Made by a program: the position numbers and the translations under genes
Part shown: in pieces, positions 25,297 to 32,048 of the stretch
Layout: each line of letters starts with the position of its first letter
Numbering within the stretch: the stretch's first letter is position 1
Notes under the pieces: generated by a model
Database searches by the model: none
Seen by the model: the letters and a program-made list of their open reading frames with translations, nothing else
Told to the model about the DNA's origin: nothing
Source: JBGAPH01 sp046349955
GTDB lineage: Bacteria > Planctomycetota > Planctomycetia > Pirellulales > JBGAPH01
Length of the DNA: 64,000 nucleotides
Direction: 5' to 3'
Assembly: GCA_046349955.1 (NCBI GenBank)
Contig: JAXMBI010000010.1
Span: forward strand, 146,848-210,847

Positions 25297-26787
25297 TCAG
25301 CGCACCAGCCCCTCGAACTTCGCGTACGCCTCATCCCAAGCCGCATCCGGCCGCGGGTCGTAGTCCTCCACCGCAAAGCTGTGGCGAATCACCTCGCGGG
25401 CTTCGGCGATCGACTTCACGTCGCCGGCTGAGACCGCCTGCATCATCAGGTTGCCGATCGCCGTGGCTTCGATCGGCCCCGCGACCACCGGCCGGTTGCA
25501 GGCGTCGGCCGCCATTTGGCAGAGTTGCCGGTTCTGGGTGCCGCCGCCGACGATGTGGATCGTTTCGATCCGCCCGCCGGTGAGCCCTTCGAGCCAACCT
25601 AGGACCTGCCGGTACTTGAGCGCCAGGCTTTCGAGCGCCGTGCGGATCACCGCGCCTTCGCCGGACGGCGCCGGCTGCCCCGTGCGGCGGCAGTATTCGA
25701 CGATCGCGGTCGGCATGTCGGACGGAGAGAGAAACGCCGGATCGTCGGGGTTGATCAGCGAGCGCAGCGGGGGCGCAGCCGACGACAGCAGATTCAGGTC
25801 TTCCCAGCCGAAGTGTCCGCCGGCGCGGTTCCACGCCTTGCGGCATTCCTGCACGATCCAGAGGCCGCTGATGTTCTTGAGCAGCCGAACGGTGCCGCCC
25901 ACGCCCCCTTCGTTCGTGAAGTTGAGCGCTCGGCACTGCTCGCTGATCACCGGCCGCAGCACTTCCACGCCCATCAGCGACCACGTGCCGGAGCTGATGT
26001 AGCACCAGTTCGGCTTCTCGGCTGGCGGGCTGGCGGCCGGCACCGCCATTACGGCGCTGGCCGTGTCGTGCGTGCCAGGCAAAACAACTTCGGCCGAAAT
26101 CAGCCCGGTCTCCGCGGCCACATCGCGGCGCAGTTTGCCGAGCCGCGTGCCGGGGGGCGTCACATCGCCCAGAATGTGCCGCGGGATGCCGAAGGCCGCG
26201 CAGAGATCGGTTGACCACTGCTGGTTGCGCGGGTCGAGCATCTGCGTGGTCGAGGCGTCGGTGAACTCGTTCGACTTCTCGCCCGTCATCAACCAGTGGA
26301 ACAGGTCCGGCATCATCAGCAGCCGCTCGGCCACGTCGAGCAGCGGCGACTGCGCGAGCCGCATCGCCCAAAGCTGATAGAGCGTGTTGAACTGCATGAA
26401 CTGCAGCCCCGACGCGGCGAAGATCTGCTCGCGCGGCACAACTTGAAATGCCCGCTCGAGCAGGCCGTCCGTCCGGTGATCGCGATAGTGATAAGGGTTG
26501 CCGAGCAACTCGTCGCCGCGGCCGAGCAGACCGAAGTCGACGCCCCAGGTGTCGACCCCGACGCTGGCGATCCGCGGGCCGTATTTCGTGGCCGCAGCCG
26601 TCAGCCCCGCACGCACATGGCTCCACTGCTGGAGCAAATCCCAGTAGAGCCGTCCCGCGGCGGGCGAAGGCCCGTTCTCGAAGCGATGCACCTCGGCCAG
26701 TTCGAGCCGGCGGCCGTTGAACAGGCCGGCCACATGCCGGCCACTCGAGGCGCCCAAATCGACGGCCAAATAAACTTTCTCGGGCAT
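25297..26787 (-). CDS. rhaB: Rhamnulokinase
   Basis: A 496-aa FGGY-type sugar kinase that phosphorylates L-rhamnulose. Visible features: the N-terminal ATPase loop YLAVDLGASSGRHVAGLFNG, SVGVDTWGVDFGLL, HYRDHRTDGL, PGTHDTASAV (catalytic Asp), ISSGTWSLMGVE, and IHIVGGGTQNRQLCQMAADA. The HTDG-like RTDG and GGGTQN blocks are typical of RhaB. ATG 26787 gives the family length; in-frame codons up to 26982 are not conserved-looking. No other rhamnose genes lie next to it. Confidence 0.9.
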   Translation of the reverse strand: MPEKVYLAVDLGASSGRHVAGLFNGRRLELAEVHRFENGPSPAAGRLYWDLLQQWSHVRAGLTAAATKYGPRIASVGVDTWGVDFGLLGRGDELLGNPYHYRDHRTDGLLERAFQVVPREQIFAASGLQFMQFNTLYQLWAMRLAQSPLLDVAERLLMMPDLFHWLMTGEKSNEFTDASTTQMLDPRNQQWSTDLCAAFGIPRHILGDVTPPGTRLGKLRRDVAAETGLISAEVVLPGTHDTASAVMAVPAASPPAEKPNWCYISSGTWSLMGVEVLRPVISEQCRALNFTNEGGVGGTVRLLKNISGLWIVQECRKAWNRAGGHFGWEDLNLLSSAAPPLRSLINPDDPAFLSPSDMPTAIVEYCRRTGQPAPSGEGAVIRTALESLALKYRQVLGWLEGLTGGRIETIHIVGGGTQNRQLCQMAADACNRPVVAGPIEATAIGNLMMQAVSAGDVKSIAEAREVIRHSFAVEDYDPRPDAAWDEAYAKFEGLVR

Positions 26788-27097
26788 GGAAGGGAAGCAA
26801 AAGGTGGGACGGGTTGCGGGCTTGGCCGCATCCTGACCGGCTGCAAAGGTTGCGTCAAGCATTGATGTAGTCTTGTGTTGGGCGCTCGCGCAGTTGTCTT
26901 CAGAACGCAGCCTCCGCCGGGGCTGACCGGTGGAATCCGCCCAGACTGAAGAATCGGACCCAGGCCGGTCGATGGAATCCAAGAGCGGAAATGTTGACTT
27001 AGGTCACCATGATTACTAAGATTGACATGAATCGTTTGGGGCGAAGACCGTTCCACACCACACAAGCTGTTGCCTCAACAGCGTTTGGAGCTCAAGC
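26788..27097. other. Divergent rhaB/cysH control region
   Basis: 310 bp between divergent genes. The right half carries a cysH promoter and candidate operator (listed separately). For rhaB a TTGACG on the minus strand (26858-26853) exists but its -10 is weak (CAGGAT). Confidence 0.4.
26994..27022 (+). promoter_or_regulatory. cysH promoter with an inverted repeat over the spacer
   Basis: TTGACT (26994-26999), 17-bp spacer, TAAGAT (27017-27022). CTTAG (26998-27002) and CTAAG (27016-27020) are inverted repeats that overlap the -35 and -10, a position suited to a repressor. The neighbouring Rrf2-type gene is the obvious candidate ligand. The leader to the ATG at 27098 is about 70 nt. Confidence 0.4.
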
Positions 27098-27874
27098 ATG
27101 ACTCCTGGCGCCGTTGCGGTGGAATCGGAAAATGTCCGGACGCTCGGTCGTCCGGCGCCGGTCCCGCCGTTGGAAGCCACTCCGCTGCTGCTCGCGGAAC
27201 TAGCCGCCGCCAGCGCACAACTCGAGGACGCGCATCCCCGCGAGATCATCGCCTGGGCCGTGGAGCACTATGCTCCGCACCTGACAATGGCCACCGCCTT
27301 CGGCCCCGAAGGCTGTGTGATCCTGCACTACCTGGCGCAGGTCGACCCGCGAACTTACGTCTTCAACCTCGACACGGGTTATCAGTTCTCGGAAACGCTC
27401 GAGCTGCGCGACCGCATTGCCCAGCGCTATGGCATTGAAGTCGACATGCTGCGACCCGAGACGACCGTCGTCGAGTACGAAGCGCTGCATGGCGGCCCGC
27501 TTTATAAGACCAATCCCGATCAGTGCTGCTTCGACCGCAAGATCAAAACGCTCCGTCAGGCCGCCCAAGGCTTTCATGCCTGGATGTCGGGCATTCGCCG
27601 CGATCAGAGCCCCGATCGGGCGAACGTGCCGATCGTGACTTGGGACAAGAAGTTCAGTCTGGTGAAGATCAGCCCGTTGGCCAATTGGACCAAGCGCGAC
27701 GTGTGGAGTGTGGTGACCAAGGAAGACGTTCCCTACAACCCGTTGCACGACCAAGGCTACACGAGCATCGGCTGCTGGCCCTGCACCCGCGCGGTGCTGT
27801 TTGGCGAAGACGAGCGGGCGGGGCGCTGGAGCGGCTCGGCCAAAACAGAGTGCGGTCTACACACGCGTGAATAG
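27098..27874 (+). CDS. cysH: Adenylylsulfate (APS) reductase, [4Fe-4S] type
   Basis: A 258-aa enzyme of assimilatory sulfate reduction. FNLDTGYQFSETLEL is the sulfate-nucleotide-binding PP-loop region. The iron-sulfur ligands CC (in QCCFDRKIKTL, about residue 142-143) and CxxC (SIGCWPCT, about 224-227) mark it as an APS-reducing rather than a PAPS-reducing enzyme. ECGLHTRE near the end carries the catalytic cysteine. An Rrf2-type regulator gene starts 16 bp downstream and is probably cotranscribed. No other cys gene is in the window. Confidence 0.92.
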   Translation: MTPGAVAVESENVRTLGRPAPVPPLEATPLLLAELAAASAQLEDAHPREIIAWAVEHYAPHLTMATAFGPEGCVILHYLAQVDPRTYVFNLDTGYQFSETLELRDRIAQRYGIEVDMLRPETTVVEYEALHGGPLYKTNPDQCCFDRKIKTLRQAAQGFHAWMSGIRRDQSPDRANVPIVTWDKKFSLVKISPLANWTKRDVWSVVTKEDVPYNPLHDQGYTSIGCWPCTRAVLFGEDERAGRWSGSAKTECGLHTRE

Positions 27875-27889
27875 CGCGTCGGAGTTGTT

Positions 27890-28318
27890 GTGAGAGCGTC
27901 GGCCAAGACCGAGTATGCGTGTTTGGCGCTCGTGAAGCTGGCCGAACGGTTCAGCTCGGGCGACCCCGTGCGCATCCGGGAAATCGCCGACGACCACGGC
28001 ATTCCCTCGCGGTTCTTGGTGCAAATCCTCCTGCAGCTCAAGGGGGCCGGCTTCGTGCAGAGCACGCGCGGGGCCACGGGGGGTTATCAACTCTCACGAG
28101 CGCCCGAGGAGATCACGCTGGCCGATGTCGTGGGCATCATCGAAGGCCCCGAGAACCAGCCCACCGCCGCCTCGGCGATCGACACTCCCAGCGCCCGAGC
28201 TTTGCTTGGCGTCTGGCGCGAGGTGACCGAGGTCGAGCAGCAGATGCTGGCCGGCATCACCCTGGCCGACTTGGCCCAGCGCGCCCGCGGCGAAGCCGAC
28301 TCGATGTACTACATCTGA
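27890..28318 (+). CDS. Rrf2-family transcriptional regulator, cysteine-free
   Basis: A 142-aa winged-helix regulator starting at GTG 27890 (GGAG 5 nt upstream). SAKTEYACLALVKLAERF, IREIADDHGIPSRFLVQILLQL and STRGATGGYQLSR are the Rrf2 signatures. The central loop (ENQPTAASAIDTPS) has no cysteine, so it cannot hold the Fe-S cluster of IscR/NsrR; it fits the CymR/CysR-like regulators of sulfur metabolism. Coupling to cysH suggests it represses the APS reductase gene when cysteine or its precursor is sufficient. Confidence 0.88.
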   Translation: MRASAKTEYACLALVKLAERFSSGDPVRIREIADDHGIPSRFLVQILLQLKGAGFVQSTRGATGGYQLSRAPEEITLADVVGIIEGPENQPTAASAIDTPSARALLGVWREVTEVEQQMLAGITLADLAQRARGEADSMYYI

Positions 28319-28335
28319 GCCGCACTTTCTCGGTT

Positions 28336-28373
28336 TGAACCCCTCTCCCTCTGGGAGAGGGCAGGGTGAGGGG
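28336..28373. repeat. Dispersed hairpin repeat, family C copy 1
   Basis: GAACCC followed by a 9-bp stem (CCCTCTCCC 28341-28349 with GGGAGAGGG 28353-28361), then CAGGGTGAGGG. A second copy is at 35864-35898. The hairpin could serve as the terminator of the cysH-rrf2 transcript. Confidence 0.6.
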
Positions 28374-28518
28374 CGCCCAGGAACCGCGCGCAACTTGACA
28401 TTGCCGCGGCCCCCAGACCACCCGACAATTCCCCCCAGGCGAAGGCGCGTCGCTGGACTCGGGCGGGCCGCTCGCGGGCAGGAATTCGGAACCCGGGGTC
28501 CGCATCGCTCGCCCTCCC

Positions 28519-29793
28519 ATGCGCCAAACGCTGTTCTTCATTCCCCACGAGCTGGCCGGGTTGCCGGTCTTTGGCTTCGGCTGGGTCTTTGCCATCTGGG
28601 CCTTGGCCAGCTTGGGCTACCTAGGCTGGCTCATCGCGAAGCAGGGCTTTTCGCCCGAGGTCCGCGGGCTCGTGCCGGTGCTGCTCGTCGTGGGGGCAGT
28701 TCTGCTCTGGGTGCTGCCGGCGGTGGAAGAGCCGGGCGAAGGGCTGCCGATTCGCGGCTACGGGGTGATGATGTTGCTGGCGGTCGGCTCCGGAATGTGG
28801 CTGGCGCTCGAACGGGCACGGCGGATGGGGCTCGATCCCGATCTGATCGTGTCGCTGGCGTTTTGGATGTTCGTGAGCGGCATCGTCGGCGCGCGGGTGT
28901 TCTACGTCGTCGAGTACTGGTCGCAAATGCGCTCCCGGCTCGAAGCGCCGAGCCTGATGTCGTTGCTCGGCATGCTGGTGAACTACACGCGCGGGGGCCT
29001 GGTGGTCTATGGCGCGCTGGCGGGCGCCGCCATTGCGTTTCTCGCCTTCTGCTGGCGGCGCAAGCTGCCGACGCTGGCCATCGCCGATTTGATCGCCCCA
29101 AGCCTGGCGCTGGGGCAAGGCTTGGGCCGGCTGGGTTGCTTCCTCAGCGGCTGCTGCTTCGGCGGCGCTTGTGATTTGCCTTGGGCCGTGACGTTCCCCT
29201 GGGGCACCGCGCCACACGTTCACCAAATTCGCACCGGGCAGACCGATCTGCACGGCCTCTGGCTCGACTACTCGAAGCAAGAACCCGTGGTGGCGAAGGT
29301 CGAGCCCGATTCGGCGGCCGCCCTCTCAGGCATCGCCGCGGGCGATCGTCTCGAAGAGATCGACGGCCAGCGCGTCGGCTCGAGCGAGCAGGCGCTGGCG
29401 ATGTTGGTCAGCGCACCGCCTGGCGAAGAACTCGTCGTCACGGTGGCGGGCAAACCTCCTCTGATGTGGGCCACCTCCGTCCCGCTGCCGCGCAGCCGGC
29501 CGGTGCATCCGGCGCAGCTCTATAGCGCGTTCGATGCCCTGTTGCTCTGCGGGCTGCTCTTGGCCTACTACCCGTTCCGCCGTCGCGACGGCGAGGTGAT
29601 TGCCCTGGGGCTCACGCTGCACGCGATCACGCGATATCTGCTCGAGGTGATCCGCATCGACGAGCCGTCGGTCTTCGGCACGGGGCTGAGCATTTCGCAA
29701 ACGATCAGCGTCGGCCTGCTGGTGGCCCTGGCGGCTGGTTGGGCCTGGCTGCTCACGCGGCCGCGCGGCACCGCGCTGCCGGCTGCTGCTTGA
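28519..29793 (+). CDS. lgt: Prolipoprotein diacylglyceryl transferase with an inserted PDZ domain
   Basis: A 424-aa membrane enzyme, longer than usual Lgt (about 280-300 aa). The Lgt core has LPIRGYGVMM (residues 76-85), GARVFYVVEYW, the signature QGLGRLGCFLSGCCFG at 200-215, and HPAQLYSAFDALLL at 330-343. Between the last two lies a PDZ domain (about 254-312: VVAKVEPDSAAALSGIAAGD, VTVAG). It attaches diacylglycerol to prelipoprotein cysteines. The insertion would face the periplasm if Lgt topology is kept. It stands alone downstream of the cysH operon. Confidence 0.88.
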   Translation: MRQTLFFIPHELAGLPVFGFGWVFAIWALASLGYLGWLIAKQGFSPEVRGLVPVLLVVGAVLLWVLPAVEEPGEGLPIRGYGVMMLLAVGSGMWLALERARRMGLDPDLIVSLAFWMFVSGIVGARVFYVVEYWSQMRSRLEAPSLMSLLGMLVNYTRGGLVVYGALAGAAIAFLAFCWRRKLPTLAIADLIAPSLALGQGLGRLGCFLSGCCFGGACDLPWAVTFPWGTAPHVHQIRTGQTDLHGLWLDYSKQEPVVAKVEPDSAAALSGIAAGDRLEEIDGQRVGSSEQALAMLVSAPPGEELVVTVAGKPPLMWATSVPLPRSRPVHPAQLYSAFDALLLCGLLLAYYPFRRRDGEVIALGLTLHAITRYLLEVIRIDEPSVFGTGLSISQTISVGLLVALAAGWAWLLTRPRGTALPAAA

Positions 29794-29853
29794 CCGGCCG
29801 TCTGATGCCCGCCGGCGGCTTCGCTTACTAACGTTTCGCCGCGAGGAGCTTTC

Positions 29854-30249
29854 GTGATCACGGTCGTTCTACTGATCCTCTCGAACCTGTTCATGACCGT
29901 GGCCTGGTACGGCCACCTCAAGTTCAAGACAAGCCACCTGCTGCTCGTGATCCTGGCGAGCTGGCTGATCGCCCTGCCGGAATACGCCCTGCAGGTGCCG
30001 GCCAACCGCATCGGCCACGGGCAGTTCACCGCGCCGCAGCTCAAGATCATGCAAGAGGCGATCTCGATCAGCGTGTTCGTGGTGTTCAGCATTCTCTACC
30101 TCCGCGAAACGCCGCGGTGGCACGAATGGGCCGGCATGGGGCTGATTCTGGCGGCCGTCGTCGTGATGGCGGCGCCTTGGCGCTGGGGAGCGAAAGACGT
30201 GAAGGATGTGCCGGCGGCCCACAAAACGCTCGATGAGCCAAATTCCTAG
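29854..30249 (+). CDS. DUF486 (DMT-like) membrane protein
   Basis: A 131-aa protein with four predicted transmembrane helices, starting at GTG 29854 (GAGGAG upstream). The family core WYGHLKFK, LPEYALQVPANRIGHGQFTAPQLKIMQE is visible. DUF486 proteins resemble half-size drug/metabolite transporters; the substrate is unknown. Its stop overlaps by 4 bp with the small convergent gene at 30246. Confidence 0.85.
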   Translation: MITVVLLILSNLFMTVAWYGHLKFKTSHLLLVILASWLIALPEYALQVPANRIGHGQFTAPQLKIMQEAISISVFVVFSILYLRETPRWHEWAGMGLILAAVVVMAAPWRWGAKDVKDVPAAHKTLDEPNS

Positions 30250-30419
30250 TTGCGGCGAGCCTTGGCAAGGCAAAGGGCGCCACCAATTGCCAAGCCCACC
30301 ACGAGCCCGCCGACCATTGCGATCCCGGCCTCCGGCTGGCCGGCGGGGGCAACGAAGGCCCCAACAAGCAGTCCGAGCGCGCCGCCAACAAATGTTCTTG
30401 CATCCAGAAGTCTATTCAT
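30246..30419 (-). CDS. 57-aa two-helix membrane peptide
   Basis: MNRLLDARTFVGGALGLL then a second hydrophobic stretch (IAMVGGLVVGLAIGGALCLA) and a basic tail (KARRN). It is Gly/Ala/Val rich with a short hairpin of two helices. ATG 30419 is selected; the frame is open well upstream without good starts. Composition and its clean hydrophobic pattern make it a plausible small membrane protein. The function is unknown. Confidence 0.4.
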   Translation of the reverse strand: MNRLLDARTFVGGALGLLVGAFVAPAGQPEAGIAMVGGLVVGLAIGGALCLAKARRN

Positions 30420-30581
30420 GGCTTCATCATAGCCTGCGCCGTCTCGTGCCGCAGCGTCGAGCGATCCCGCCGCGTTGAGACCCAGGCCGAAATCGGCTAT
30501 TCTGGCCCTCTTGCCGCGGCCCCACCGTCTTGCCGCCGGCTCGGCCCCCTTCACCCGTTTTCTGAGTTTGGAGTTCGCCGC

Positions 30582-31409
30582 ATGTCGTCGTTTCAGGGCA
30601 AGAAGGGCTTGGTGCTGGGCGTGGCCAACGATCACTCGATCGCCTGGGCGATCGCCCAGCAGATCATGGCTGCCGGCGGCGAGTGCGGCTTCACCCACCT
30701 GCCTGACCGGGCCGACGACGAGCGGCAGCGCAACCGCCGCCGGGTGTCGCTGCTAACCGACCCGCAGCCCAACGCCAAGTTTCTCGTCCCCATGGACGTG
30801 AGCAAGGATGAAGACATTCAGGCGGTGATGCGGCAGGCGGGAGAGAGCTTCGGCAAGATCGACTTCCTGCTCCACTCGATCGCCTTCGCTTCGCTCGACG
30901 ACCTGAAGCGCGACACGATCGAGACCAGCCGCGACGGCTTCAAGATGGCCATGGAGATCAGCGTTTACAGTCTGATCGCCGTGGCCAATGCCGCCCGCGG
31001 CATTCTGGCCGACGGCGCGAGCGTGCTCACGCTGACCTACTTCGGCGGCGAGCGCTGCGTGCCTGGCTACAACGTGATGGGCATCTGCAAGGCGGCCCTC
31101 GACGCCAGCGTAAAATACCTGGCCTACGACCTCGGGCCGCGCGGCATTCGCGTGAACGCGATCAGCGCCGGCCCGCTCCGCACGCTGGCCGGCCGCGGCG
31201 CCGGCGTCGACGACATGCTGGGGCTCTACGAGCAAATGTCCCCCCTGGGCCGCAACATCACTCACGAGGAAGTAGGCCGCTCAGGCGCCTTCCTGCTCGG
31301 CGATTGCTCGAACGGCATCACCGGCGAGATCCTGCATGTCGACGGGGGCTACAACGTGATGGGGTCGCCGGGACGGATGCTCGACAAGCTGCGCGGCGCG
31401 GCGACGTAG
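30582..31409 (+). CDS. fabI: Enoyl-[acyl-carrier-protein] reductase (FabI)
   Basis: A 275-aa SDR-fold enzyme for the last step of each fatty-acid elongation cycle. GVANDHSIAWAIAQQI is the FabI nucleotide loop, LLHSIAFA follows, and the catalytic pair is in YNVMGICKAALDASVKYLA (Tyr-x6-Lys). RVNAISAGPLRTLAG and ITGEILHVDGGYNVMG are family signatures. ATG 30582 has GGAG 8 nt upstream. It is monocistronic by context and may be the target of triclosan-like inhibitors. Confidence 0.95.
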   Translation: MSSFQGKKGLVLGVANDHSIAWAIAQQIMAAGGECGFTHLPDRADDERQRNRRRVSLLTDPQPNAKFLVPMDVSKDEDIQAVMRQAGESFGKIDFLLHSIAFASLDDLKRDTIETSRDGFKMAMEISVYSLIAVANAARGILADGASVLTLTYFGGERCVPGYNVMGICKAALDASVKYLAYDLGPRGIRVNAISAGPLRTLAGRGAGVDDMLGLYEQMSPLGRNITHEEVGRSGAFLLGDCSNGITGEILHVDGGYNVMGSPGRMLDKLRGAAT

Positions 31410-31452
31410 ACCTGTAGCCGGCAGTTCGCCCATCGCTTGCTTGGCGCTGTGT

Positions 31453-31944
31453 TCACCGCACCTTAGGCGCCAGCGGCACTGTCACGCGCAGCGGCCATAG
31501 GTCGGGATCGACGTTCCGCCCCGTACCGGCCAATTCTACGAGCTCAACCCTTCGCGTTCGGTAGCCCGGCGCCGAGGCCTCGAGGCAAATCGGCCCGAAG
31601 CTCGCGCTCCCTGAGTACGTCCACAGGTAGTCCAGGCCGGCGGTTGTGAACGACACGTTGAGTGAGGCAACGCCCGCTGGTGACGTCGCTGCCTCTTGAG
31701 GCGCTTGCCCTGCCCGCCAATGGATCAACGAATCTTCCCAGCGAATGTGCCCGTCGCCGACCAGCACCTGGGCGCCCCCGACAGGTTCGCCCGAATCCTT
31801 GTCGACGACCGTCACCTCGACCGGCAACGATTTGCGGCCTACCCAGGCGGCTTTCATCAACAAGAAGGGCGCGAACAACAGCGCTCCGAAGGTGAAGATC
31901 AGCAGTGCTGACCACAGGGGGGCCGGTTTCGGCTGCTCTGGCAT
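31453..31944 (-). CDS. Membrane-anchored protein of unknown function
   Basis: A 163-aa protein with one N-terminal transmembrane helix (residues 11-31, WSALLIFTFGALLFAPFLL) and a beta-rich extracytoplasmic domain with VEVTVVDKDSGEPVGGAQVL, like carboxypeptidase-regulatory or transthyretin-like domains. No known family was recognised. It is divergent from the helicase gene. Confidence 0.55.
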   Translation of the reverse strand: MPEQPKPAPLWSALLIFTFGALLFAPFLLMKAAWVGRKSLPVEVTVVDKDSGEPVGGAQVLVGDGHIRWEDSLIHWRAGQAPQEAATSPAGVASLNVSFTTAGLDYLWTYSGSASFGPICLEASAPGYRTRRVELVELAGTGRNVDPDLWPLRVTVPLAPKVR

Positions 31945-32048
31945 CGTCGACTCCGCGGTCGACTTTCAGACTACGCTTGAACGAAGCGGCACGCCAGAAC
32001 TACCTCGCCGGCTTGCCCCGGTCGCCTCCCCGGCGACAATGGCTCTCT

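Noticed and set aside
27841..27910. Similar strings at the cysH end and rrf2 start (both encode SAKTE)
   Set aside because: Both are family-typical motifs (CysH xKTECGLH and Rrf2 SAKTEYACLAL), so the likeness is coincidental and not a duplication.
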